From Reticulascus tulasneorum (Eukaryota; Ascomycota; Sordariomycetes; Glomerellales; Reticulascaceae), in contig LSAX01000001.1 of assembly GCA_001557505.1 (NCBI GenBank), positions 744,001 to 808,000 of the forward strand: 64,000 bases of DNA, read 5' to 3'. Made by a program: the position numbers and the translations under genes. Of this stretch, positions 46,614 through 55,494 are shown piece by piece. How positions within the stretch are numbered: the first letter of the stretch is position 1; each line of letters begins with the position of its first letter. A model generated the notes under the pieces. It was not told the DNA's origin. It searched no databases and was given only the letters and a program-made list of their open reading frames with translations.

Positions 46614-47032
46614 AGTTTCATGATATCAGTTCGATACCCTAGATTGGCAGATTATTTTTCCCAGTGAAGGGAATCATCGTGGTCGAAAGACTTTGGAGCG
46701 TTTACAAATATGGGAGTTCGAGATCGCGGCGTGGTTCAGCATGTATTATCATCGCAGAAGTCCCTTAAACGCGGCCCTCAGTTGCTCGTCCGAGATATTC
46801 GGTGGGAAATGACACATCAATGCCCATGATTTTGGATGCATTGACACACTCTGAACCTCGCCAACCGCTTCAGTGATTGTATTCAGATAGCATTATACTG
46901 AATCATATAAGTTAGACAATTGAATCTGAAGGCATTCCGAAGCCCCTACTGCGCCGGAGGAAACAGTAATTATTCAGTAACATGTTTCCCTATCATACCC
47001 ACTCTGCCCATGCATCAGATAGTGCAAGGCAT
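46614..47032. other. convergent 3' intergenic region
   Basis: Holds the 3' flanks of the AAA ATPase gene (plus) and the EEP gene (minus). Nothing else seen. Confidence 0.45.
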
Positions 47033-48457
47033 TCAAGGGTAGTTCCAGCGCTGTTGGGTGGCGGCTGTACTGCATGGCGTCTGGATGACAGCCACGTTGT
47101 TCGCCGTGCTAGTCACCGCCAGACACTTAGCCCAGCCCACACCGCGCAGCATCTCTGCGGTGGGGTAGCGAGGGATCCAGCGCTGCAAGCTATCGTTCGG
47201 GTCGCAGGTCGACTGCACGGCGCCAACGTTGCCGAGGTTCGGCGTGCGGAGGCAGCGGCCGCCGTTCTCCTTGCGAAGCAGGTACTCCCCCCACCAGGCG
47301 TGCTCGAAGCGCCACCGGTGATCGGGGGAGGTGGCGTTGCAGGTGAACTGCACGGCCGCGGCGTTGTTGGCCGTCCCGGTGACGGTAACGCACTTGTTGC
47401 TGTAGGTGTTCCGAAGCGTGGCGTACGGGGTGGTGCTCTGGTGGAGGTAAATCTCGCTGCGGAACAGCTTGTGGTCGGAGCAGGCGTGATCGTCGCAGTT
47501 GCCGGCGTCGACCATCTGCACGTTTTGGAACTCGAAGCTGAAGTGCTTGCGGCTGACGAAGGTATAGTCGATCTTTCCCTCCGCATGCGAAGGGTCGCCG
47601 CCCTGCAGTGGGCCGTCACAGAACTCGTCGTCGCAGTAGAAGTACATGTCGGTTTCCCAGAACTGTCCTGAGCCCGCTTCAGGGGCGTAGAGAGCTGCGA
47701 GGGCAGGATTACCTGGGAGAAGATTCATGTCACCCATGAGGATGAATGATCCGGCCGCCGCCTCGGGACCAAAGACCCTGGCGAGCTCTCTGGCCTCAGC
47801 TTCGGGGTCCGCGTAGGGGTTGGCCGCACCGGAGACCTTAGGCGCCAGGTGGGTGGAGCACACCTTCACCGGCTGGTTGGTGACGGCGAACAGAGCAGTT
47901 ACGCAGGCGACACTACGCGACTCCGTGACGGTTGGTTGCTCGCGCATCTCCAGGACGTGGTTGGTGGTGAAGATGTAACCTTGATCATTGGTCAGAGTGC
48001 CGCGGACGAGCACCGCATTGCCCGCCTCGTTGCGTGTGTCGGGAAGAACGATGCAGTCAGGCACGAACGTCCGGGACTCTTGAAAGTAGCCAGCCATCGG
48101 GTAGCCGATCTCCTCGAGCTGGATCAGAAGATGGGCGTACTGGCGGTCACATATCTCATTGAGCGAGATGACATCGGGCCGGCGCTCCTGAACCTCTCTG
48201 ATGATCCGGCCTATGATTGGGTAGGTGCCGTCATTCTTGGCCCCGCCGGCCATATTGAATTGCAGGAGCTTAAGTGTCTGCCGCTGTGGCGAGGCAAGAG
48301 CTCTCGTCGACAGTTGGCCCTGGGATGCTTCTCTCGCGGAGCCTGTTGTGGCGGCTGCGGTGGTTGACAAGAAGAGCATGGCAACTAGAGTGAGGATAGC
48401 CACGACCCGCAGTCGGGCTTGTCCTGGGGTGCACCAGATATCTACACTCGACGCCAT
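47033..48457 (-). CDS. secreted EEP-family nuclease/phosphatase with C-terminal beta-trefoil lectin domain
   Basis: Intronless, 474 aa. An N-terminal hydrophobic signal (about 16-36) is followed by an endonuclease/exonuclease/phosphatase fold. Conserved catalytic positions are all visible: N68 (LQFNMAG), E101 (SLNEICD), H203 (STHLAP), D243 and N245 (GDMNLLPGN), D297 (KIDYTF), D328-H329 (CSDHKLF). From about 345 three repeats of the ricin-B-type beta-trefoil follow, each with a C-x-T-C/P-C pattern and ending HRW, QRW and QRW (QxW motif). The enzyme part could cleave nucleic acid or act on a phosphodiester or inositol phosphate. The trefoil probably binds carbohydrate. The domain pair is familiar from actinobacterial secreted proteins. 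The coding bases look clearly more GC-rich than neighbouring genes, so transfer is possible. Confidence 0.9.
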   Translation of the reverse strand: MASSVDIWCTPGQARLRVVAILTLVAMLFLSTTAAATTGSAREASQGQLSTRALASPQRQTLKLLQFNMAGGAKNDGTYPIIGRIIREVQERRPDVISLNEICDRQYAHLLIQLEEIGYPMAGYFQESRTFVPDCIVLPDTRNEAGNAVLVRGTLTNDQGYIFTTNHVLEMREQPTVTESRSVACVTALFAVTNQPVKVCSTHLAPKVSGAANPYADPEAEARELARVFGPEAAAGSFILMGDMNLLPGNPALAALYAPEAGSGQFWETDMYFYCDDEFCDGPLQGGDPSHAEGKIDYTFVSRKHFSFEFQNVQMVDAGNCDDHACSDHKLFRSEIYLHQSTTPYATLRNTYSNKCVTVTGTANNAAAVQFTCNATSPDHRWRFEHAWWGEYLLRKENGGRCLRTPNLGNVGAVQSTCDPNDSLQRWIPRYPTAEMLRGVGWAKCLAVTSTANNVAVIQTPCSTAATQQRWNYP

Positions 48458-49659
48458 GCCAATGCTCCGTGATACTGATGATCGTTATATCCCGGGGCGA
48501 TTTGGCCAGCTGGAAAGAGTATACGAAGCGTGAGCGCTCTCGGGATGATACAAAAGGTATGGATACAGAGAGGTGTTGGGGTTAGAGAGGCACCTGCTTG
48601 GGGAGGGCGGCAATTTAGATGGCGGCCAAGCTCTATTAATAGGTTACAACATACTAAGAAGCCAACATAGAGAATGTCACCTTACGGTAACGCGGATTGA
48701 CGTAACATTAATGAAGATTGACATATGGAGTTGACAGAGTAAGCAAACTGCCAGCAGTCTGTCCCGCAACCGGGTAGGTTACCAGCCAAGAAAAGGGGTT
48801 CCAATCAAAGCGGTGGTCGTGCCTCACTGGATGTCATAGTACCAGGATTGAAGTCTAAGCGATTGCTGAACCGGGTACTGTACCTGGCGGCGGGAGCTAG
48901 TCGGAGCCGTAGTTCCTTTCCAATTGGAGTCAAGAGAGCTGAGCATGTCGTACCGCAGCCTCTCCCGGCCTGGACTGGATGCGGGAGTCAGACGGGGGAA
49001 TTCAGGAGCCGGTAGCAGCAGGATCCGGTTCAAACAGCCAATGTCAGCGTTTACTAATTATAAAGCTAAGTTGGTTTGGCTTTGAAGCTGCTATGTTTCT
49101 TTCTCGTGCTTGACTTGCAAGGAGAGATTCGTAGCGTACAATATAGAGCGAGGGCTCATCCTCAGCGGAAATATAATACAAAAGTTTGAAGGTGGCGAAG
49201 AAGCAAAGTTAGCTAGGCGGCGAAGAAGTTTAGATAGATTGTATATAATTCTGTAAGTACACCGACCCCCTTATGTTCTACTCGCAGATGCGAAAATCTC
49301 TATGTTCCTTTATTACAACCAAGATTAAAAAACAAAGAAAACAAATATCGACATGAAATGTTTGACGAGCCCTATTTAAAGTCCAGCATGGCCAAAATCA
49401 CCCAGTCAAGGGTAATTGCATTCATAAAGCACGCACAGGATTACCAGTTGCGAAGTTGCTTGTATGGCGCTGCTCTTCGACAGTTTATGAGTGCTGCCAC
49501 AGGTAGCAGGACTTGGACGTAGACTATACTACAGGCGATTTCCTGTATCATGCCCGAAGCTTGCCTGCACTAGATTAATCTAGGAATGCCCGATCTCTCT
49601 GGTACGCAGTTGTCTCAGGATCATAAGCAGCCGCTCAGGGTTAGATAGCCTGAGAACGA
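48458..49659. other. intergenic region
   Basis: Promoter of the EEP gene and 3' flank of the next minus-strand gene. A short repeated segment, GGCGAAGAAG twice, lies near 49195-49230. No coding signal was seen. Confidence 0.4.
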
Positions 49660-50343
49660 TCATAAGATTGTATGCGATACGACAGTAAGTACGGCTAACG
49701 CAAGAAATTTTATTTGTTTGTAAGGGCTAGAGGATTTCGATGCAGTAGCGACCTCAACCCTTGAAGTGGCTTTGCAGGTTTTGCAAGCACTTGTCGCAGC
49801 TTTGTCCCTGGTTGGCACTGTATCAACGGGAATGGTGAGAGTCGCGGTAATGGGCTTCGGGCCGCAGGATGAGCAAGTAGATATGACCTTCGTAAACCCA
49901 GGAGGAACTCCGTCGGTCTGTGGTAAACATGGTTTCTCTTTACAAGATTGTGTGACGGTGTAAGTCTTGTCAACAAGACCCGTAGGGCAGAAGAAGGGGT
50001 ACACCTTCTCGTAGGTTATGGTTGAGTCGTCGCAAGGTATGGTGAGTGTGGCCGTCAAAGGCTCAGGGCCGCAAACATGACAGGTGGCTACAGATGTTGT
50101 GAACCCTGGTGGTAGTCCGTGCGATGATGGGCGACAGTGATTGTCATGTCCATGGCAGGTCTGGGTAACGTGGTAGGTATGTGGTTCTAGACCCGTAGGA
50201 CAAAAGGTCTTATAGACTGTTTCGTAACTGGTAGTGTAGATATCTGCCACACTACTCTGGGCTGGCAACGAGAATGTTGATAAAGGAGCTATGTTGACGA
50301 AGCTGATCTCGGCGAGGGTCGTGGTTGAGTTGCTAGTGGCCAT
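49660..50343 (-). CDS. wall-type protein with two tandem Cys modules and GPI-like tail
   Basis: Predicted 227 aa, single exon. Two copies of a roughly 62-residue module (about 40-103 and 111-172) share FCPTGL, TYxVTQxC, PPGFT, TC-xx-CGPxP and TATLTIP. Each copy has 5-6 cysteines. A short Cys/Ser/Thr segment and a hydrophobic C-terminus (FLALAVLTVVSHTIL), like a GPI-anchor signal, follow. There is no normal signal peptide at the ATG, so the true start may lie in an unseen upstream exon, or export is unconventional. Similar modules occur in fungal adhesin/wall proteins, but I know no function. Confidence 0.75.
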   Translation of the reverse strand: MATSNSTTTLAEISFVNIAPLSTFSLPAQSSVADIYTTSYETVYKTFCPTGLEPHTYHVTQTCHGHDNHCRPSSHGLPPGFTTSVATCHVCGPEPLTATLTIPCDDSTITYEKVYPFFCPTGLVDKTYTVTQSCKEKPCLPQTDGVPPGFTKVISTCSSCGPKPITATLTIPVDTVPTRDKAATSACKTCKATSRVEVATASKSSSPYKQIKFLALAVLTVVSHTIL

Positions 50344-50496
50344 TGTAGAGAATCGGTAACCTCAGCTTGGAGCACCAACTAAGCGGAGATGGAGAGATAC
50401 GAGACTACAGGATAGTAGTGGTAATGAGCGTCGAGTATGTGAGAAGCCGAGTGGTGATGGATTTCACAGCAACAAAGCACATAGACTCTTGTCTAA

Positions 50497-50502
50497 TATA
50501 TA
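50497..50502 (-). promoter_or_regulatory. TATA-like box
   Basis: TATATA on the minus strand within CTTATATATTAG, about 155 bp upstream of the ATG at 50343. Confidence 0.4.
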
Positions 50503-51149
50503 AGATCGTAAGACGGACATATCAGTGGCCTCGGAAAGCTTTCACCTGACTCGTACTGCGAGCTTCTCAAATTAAACAGCAAATGGCTTTCGGTATGCAA
50601 TCGGGATCAAAGATGGGAAACAGCGCCTCCAAACAATACCACTTCAACGCTTATGCAACGTAAAGAATCTGAATGCCGCGCGCATATTAGGGAATTAAGC
50701 ACTATAAGAGGTAACGGGTCACGCTTGCGGAGATCTGCAAAGACTTAGTCGCATTAGCGGCACCCAGCAGATATGGCTTTTCATTGCATTAACCGCGATC
50801 CCATGAGCTTCGTCATCAAGAAAGGGATACAAATCTCTTTGGTTATATAAGAAATGGAATGCGGTACTCTCGAGCTTAAAACGTCGCGATAGTCGTGTTG
50901 GAATGCTCGTCTTGCTACAAACCTCCCTTTTTGGAGTGCTTAGCCAACTTGGTTTTTTCGTTGCATCATTCCACAAGAAACGTGGTCCATGATACTAAAA
51001 TTGCTTGCTACAGTCATTAGGGTCCACTGACATTCTTTATTTCGAGATGCGCTGAGAGTGTTTATGGTGAGACTTGGAAATACTTTCCCATCACGGCCAG
51101 TTCTGTCCCGATTGTTGATTTCACCAAGCGCTAAGGCCTCACGCTCACA

Positions 51150-51156
51150 TATAATA
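51150..51156 (+). promoter_or_regulatory. TATA-like box
   Basis: TATAATA, about 75 bp upstream of the ATG at 51229. Confidence 0.4.
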
Positions 51157-51228
51157 CACCGCACAAGCAAGACGCTCCCGCTGTTATGCCTGGGACAGGA
51201 CATTTTTTTTTAGTTTTTATCTTTCAAC

Positions 51229-52629
51229 ATGTTCTCTATTCCATTAGCTGGCATCGCCATTGCCTTGGGTCACTTGTGGACAGCCACTGCCAATCCTCAA
51301 GCCAGCCCAGGAGCACCAACTTGCCCGAACCCCTTTTTCTTGACACAGTTGCAACCATTATTGTACATAAATCTTAAACCGATCTTTGTCTACGGCTTTC
51401 TGGCGTTCAATACCACCCTAACTATTGATGCTGGCGTATCTATCACTGTCACCAACGCCCCTACCGATCTTAGCACAGTGGTCACCGGTACTGGTTTTTC
51501 AAGAACTACCCTCATAAGGTTTATATACGCACGTAATCGCATATCTGGGTCATTAGCTAATCAGCCGTACAGTACGCTGCAGCAATGCGGATCATTCACC
51601 CGCACTTTAACAGAAATATACTCGACCCAGACATTTACTACTTTCGACAGCCAAACTCGATCTTCATCGACATCAAGTTTCCAAAGCTCGGCGGCATTTA
51701 GCTCAGCTGGTCCAGCCCTGAACTCAACTTCCATAGTGCCGTCATCCTCGAGCACGTTTAACTCCACCGTCACGGCGTCCACCTCCTCGGGCACGTCCAG
51801 TTCCTCCACAATCTCCACCACAACTACCCAGATTACTGCCACTACTACGACCCCATCAACCACCCCAACCACCACCACAAGCTCTACGACCACCACCACT
51901 ACGACGACTCCCACAACCTCTACGACCACCACCACTACGACGACTACCACCACTACGACGACTACCACCACTACGACGACTCCCACAACTACGACTACCA
52001 CCACAACCACCCCAACTACCACCACTACCACCACTACCACCACTACCACTACGACAAGTGCCACAACCTCCCCGACTACCACCACCACTACTACCACTAC
52101 TACCACCACCTCAAACACCTCTTCTGCATGTATCTCAGGTCCTTCACCTAGTATATCATTCTGCTCCACCGTTGTTCTTCCAGCAAACTGTCTAGCACTC
52201 GCAGGCCTCAATGGATTAGCCCTTCTCCCACAGGCTGCACAATGCCTTGTAACTATTGCACCACTCCTGGACGCAGCAGGCGTCCCAGCTGCTTCACAAT
52301 GCTTAAGTACCTCTTTTATCGGCATATTCACCACTGGGCCGTCACTTGTTGCTTGTCTGACAAGCCTCGGGCCGCAATGCAGCACAAATTTACCACCGTC
52401 CTGCACGAATATCCAAACATCTAATGGCATGGGTCTAATTACGCCTATTGCGCAATGTCTTGCGGCATTGGCATCATCTATTAATACTGCTGCAGCGACG
52501 TGTTTATCAATTCCGATAGACATTTTTTCTACCGGCCCCGATATTCTTCTCTGTTTGAAGGCTGCGTATGGCTTGATTAACACATGTTCAAGCCAGGTAG
52601 CAACCTCAACCTCAATTGCGCCTCCTTAA
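51229..52629 (+). CDS. secreted Thr-rich mucin-like protein with duplicated Cys domain
   Basis: Single exon, 466 aa. Signal peptide (MFSIPLAGIAIALGHLWTATA), then a domain of about 120 residues with few Cys. A Ser-rich segment and an almost pure Thr/Pro tract (about 205-297) follow, surely heavily O-mannosylated if secreted. The C-terminal domain (about 300-460) has 13 or so Cys and is internally duplicated. Residues about 331-384 and 402-455 share AQCL, a short helix, CLS, an IF-TGP element and a final CL...C. No GPI signal is seen. Probably a wall or surface protein. I do not recognise the Cys domain. Confidence 0.82.
   Translation: MFSIPLAGIAIALGHLWTATANPQASPGAPTCPNPFFLTQLQPLLYINLKPIFVYGFLAFNTTLTIDAGVSITVTNAPTDLSTVVTGTGFSRTTLIRFIYARNRISGSLANQPYSTLQQCGSFTRTLTEIYSTQTFTTFDSQTRSSSTSSFQSSAAFSSAGPALNSTSIVPSSSSTFNSTVTASTSSGTSSSSTISTTTTQITATTTTPSTTPTTTTSSTTTTTTTTPTTSTTTTTTTTTTTTTTTTTTTTPTTTTTTTTTPTTTTTTTTTTTTTTSATTSPTTTTTTTTTTTTSNTSSACISGPSPSISFCSTVVLPANCLALAGLNGLALLPQAAQCLVTIAPLLDAAGVPAASQCLSTSFIGIFTTGPSLVACLTSLGPQCSTNLPPSCTNIQTSNGMGLITPIAQCLAALASSINTAAATCLSIPIDIFSTGPDILLCLKAAYGLINTCSSQVATSTSIAPP
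51841..52110 (+). repeat. imperfect ACN trinucleotide tract (Thr codons)
   Basis: About 270 bp of ACC/ACT/ACG/ACA codons with occasional CCC or TCT. Coding in the Thr-rich protein and likely prone to length change. Its complement leaves a long Val-coding antisense frame that is not a gene. Confidence 0.85.
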
Positions 52630-53085
52630 ACTGAAAGAATCAAGAACGAGCTATGTATTTGGCATGACAGCTGGGGATTCATGTTAAGCATCACCCACGA
52701 CAAAGAGGGTTAGAGCTGAACGGACTAGAGGAGAGGGCGCACTTCTATTTTTTAGAGTGATTGAGATGATTTCTCGTATAATATATCTACATATAGTCTA
52801 CTCTTAAGTGCACACCTACAGTGCATTGATGTACATCTAGGGGATATCAGCTTGTTCCTATACAAGTTAGAGCATTTGAAACTGGCTCGCCGAGCTATCA
52901 ACCCATCTTCACCATCATCATGGACCGCTGCCCTTTTTTTTTGGATTGCAATTGAGTATCTTCAATTTTCAAGTAATTCTTTAGAATTATCTACTAGTAG
53001 CCTCACTATCTACCCATTTAGGAGTCTTTGCGGGAGAACCACAGTGCGTCCATTGGTTGCCCAATACCCTAGACTCTCGGTAGTT
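52630..53085. other. intergenic region
   Basis: 3' flank of the Thr-rich gene (plus) and of the small minus-strand ORF. Nothing else is supported. Confidence 0.4.
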
Positions 53086-53184
53086 CTACTTGTGGGTGTA
53101 GTTGTTACCACCGCATCCGCCGGACAAAGTATTGTCCTGGGTGCTGCCGGAGGAGGAGCTCGAACTGGAAGACGAATCTGGCAT
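53086..53184 (-). CDS. possible 32-residue Ser/Gly-rich peptide gene
   Basis: A minus-strand ORF of 33 codons including the stop: it begins MPD, continues with a run of nine Ser and GSTQDNTLSGG, and ends CGGNNYTHK. It is supported by context more than by the peptide. A clean TATA box (TATAAATA) lies 140 bp upstream, followed by a leader rich in CA and poor in G (CATCACTCAAGACAAACACAC) right up to the ATG, as in strongly expressed fungal genes. It may be a full short gene or the first exon of a longer one. No database family can be named. Confidence 0.4.
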   Translation of the reverse strand: MPDSSSSSSSSSGSTQDNTLSGGCGGNNYTHK

Positions 53185-54268
53185 TCTGGCGAATAGCTCG
53201 TGTGTTTGTCTTGAGTGATGTGTCTTGGTCAAGTATGTTTGTAGTAGTTATGAAGATTGGGGGTCTTTGAATTGTCGGAATATGGAGAAGGGAAAAGACA
53301 TTGCTCTAGGAACTAATTGGTGGTATTTATAGATTCCGGAAGCGAGGGGAGCGCTTCACTGCTACATGGTCTACTTGAGTGAATTCTCGCTGAATCAATG
53401 CAGTGACACAGATGTTTGCCAGCGCCAGTGAAGAGATGTCAGCATGGCATCTGACCACAGCCGCTCTTCTGCGTCACCTCATATGCCTAGTACGTTAAAG
53501 TCTGCATGGAAAGGCAGTTATCTACCGTGGTGTCTCGCAGCAATCATTCGGGTTAGAGATCTGACACATCGCGGGTAGGTCCACGACGCAGAGGCTGTGG
53601 CACAGGTAGAAGATCAACAGCTGGCTCACCAGACGCGCGCAGTACAAAGAGGGGTTTCATAGCTGTCTCCTCTAATTCACATCAATATTGGTCAGCAAGC
53701 GCCACCTTGCAACAGGCATAGACTGGATACACCCAGTAATGGACGAACTTGACAGACACAAAAGGTCAGGTATACCAGGCTGCAGTCGATATTGAAACTC
53801 TAACAGCGGTACCACGCTATCAACTTCTACGTCCGGCTCTGGAGAGATGGTGAGGCAAGTAGAAGTGCTAGACAGACGGGGCAGCAGGCCTGAAGGATGA
53901 GCAAACTCTGCAGCCACTGCCTTGAACGACCAGTTTCTTTAGCGACCCGTCATCTTAGACGGAACGATGGAGCCACGGTGCTGAGGCGTGTGCGTTAGTC
54001 AGGAAGTGGGCGATGGCTCAATGGCATGGAGACCCTCATAATCTTGGCGGCGATCGATTTGAAAGGCCTGCATTGTACTGGACGACGATATTTTCACAAA
54101 TGATTAAAACTAGAAGAAAATAATCGCCGACGAGAAGCTTTGCTCTATCGAATCTCGGTTCCGGATTACTCAATGTGTCACAGTTTTGAGAGATTTTGTG
54201 CACAAGTCTGGTTGCGTCTCATGTAGAATATCTAATTTCAAACAGTCAAGCTTACCAGGAGCACTTCC
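53185..54268. other. intergenic region
   Basis: Promoter of the small ORF at its left end and the 3' flank of the LPMO gene at its right. No further gene seen. Confidence 0.4.
53324..53331 (-). promoter_or_regulatory. TATA box of the small ORF
   Basis: TATAAATA on the minus strand, 140 bp before the ATG at 53184, followed by a pyrimidine stretch and a CA-rich leader. Confidence 0.5.
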
Positions 54269-55409
54269 CTACGCACACTGAGAGTAATATGGTGGAGAGA
54301 CAGCCTGGCATGTGGATCCGGCCTGAGAATTGTTAGCCAGGGCCGCAGGACCTGAAACGAGGAGAACGAGTACTTACAACACATTTTGTGCATCCGGTCC
54401 AACCTTGGCCACCACACTGGGCATATTTGGCTGCAGTGCAACCGGTGCCTCCACCACCATCACCAACGCCTCCTGTGGGCTGCGGTACACTCGATGCCGT
54501 TCCTACTGGACCCGATCCAGCAGTGCATGTCGACTCACACCCTATGCAGCCAGCGCCGGCCACCTTGGTAGAACCGCCAGCGTACACGGCCGGTCCAGGT
54601 GCAACATACGTTGTCAGCGCTCCGTGGATGTTCACCAAAATACCAGGATCAGTTGCCTTGTACGCTCCAGGGAAAGACACTGTCGCCGGAGAAGCACTTC
54701 CACCTCCAGTGACGGTAAGTTGGAAGCAAGTCATGTAATGCTGGGCACCACCGCTTGAACCAGCGGAGTGGAGTGCAAGTGCCTCGGCTCGCAGGAGGTA
54801 GTCGCCTGAGGCGATGTCGGATGGAATCTTCAGTGCCATCTTGCCGCAACACGTGTTGAGGTCCTTGGTACCCCAGTTATCGGCGTCGCCGTTCGCACTG
54901 CCGGCTTTCTTGGACCAGGAGTCCTGAAAGACCTTGAACCAGCCGGTGGAGCCGTCGGCTGTTGAGGAATCCGAGACCTTGCTCATGTAAACCATGACGG
55001 GGCCGTAATGTGCTCCACCAATGGCTTCGCTGCCGCAGGTGCGATCGTTCGGTTGCTGTGAGCCTGTCAGTCCTGCTGCTTTCTCAAGAAAATTACCGAC
55101 GGCGGCCATATACCTGGTGCATCTCGACTGTGACGGTCGACCCGGCCGCTACAGCGCATTTCCTTGATACCGGCGACGTACCAGCATTGCATCGTAGATC
55201 GTTGGATGCTACGTTCTGGACAGGGGAGTTCGAGAGTGGGATTCTGGCGCACTGGGATCCGTTCTCAGGGTGTTAGTTCACTTGCGCTATCTAGAACGAA
55301 CAGTGCAACTTATCATATCAGTTCCGCCAACCCAGAGCGATTGGAAGATAGCGTGACCTGCGACATTCTGCACAGCCAACGCCGCAGTAACGAGTAGTAT
55401 GGACTTCAT
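54269..55409 (-). CDS. AA9 lytic polysaccharide monooxygenase with CBM1
   Basis: Copper LPMO that oxidatively cuts cellulose outside the cell. Exons 55314-55409, 55114-55263, 54378-55055 and 54269-54322 give 325 aa. The signal peptide ends VAG and the mature protein starts at His19 (HAIFQSLWVGG), the N-terminal copper-brace residue. The second brace His is H98 in EAIGGAHYGPV; the axial Tyr region is GAQHYMTCFQL. A Gly/Ser linker leads to a C-terminal CBM1 (YAQCGGQGWTGC...CQAVSPPYYSQC) whose last part lies in the fourth exon. Introns 2 and 3 are canonical. The first intron (55264-55313) fits in phase only with an ATAAGT donor instead of GTAAGT, so this gene may be mis-spliced or use a rare AT-AG intron. 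A TATA box is at 55486-55494. Confidence 0.9.
55264..55313 (-). other. non-canonical (AT donor) first intron of the LPMO gene
   Basis: Exon 1 ends GGAACTGATATG and the next bases are ATAAGT, a perfect GTAAGT donor except for A at +1. The acceptor is CCCTGAG/AACGGATCC. Only this join restores GGTDM-NGSQCARIP. No GT donor nearby keeps the frame. Confidence 0.6.
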
Positions 55410-55485
55410 TATGATGGAGAGAGAGAGTCACAGATTCACAATGATCGACAAGGCACGCCGAACCTCCTCAGCGCCGCATACTCTC

Positions 55486-55494
55486 TATATATAT
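55486..55494 (-). promoter_or_regulatory. TATA box of the LPMO gene
   Basis: ATATATATA on the minus strand, 77 bp upstream of the ATG at 55409. Confidence 0.5.

Larger units (their letters stand above)
50344..51228. other. divergent intergenic region
   Basis: Shared upstream region of the two-module protein (minus) and the Thr-rich protein (plus). TATA-like boxes for both were found (50497-50502 and 51150-51156). No coding signal. Confidence 0.45.

Noticed and set aside
46982..47671. 229-codon plus-strand frame, Ala/Val/Gly-rich
   Set aside because: Antisense shadow of the GC-rich EEP/beta-trefoil gene.
51561..52583. 340-codon antisense frame rich in Val
   Set aside because: It is the complement of the ACN tract and of the Thr-rich gene; composition is explained by that gene, which has a signal peptide and TATA box.
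52852..53196. 114-codon plus-strand frame
   Set aside because: No signal or motif, and it overlaps the minus-strand small ORF that has a TATA box and leader.
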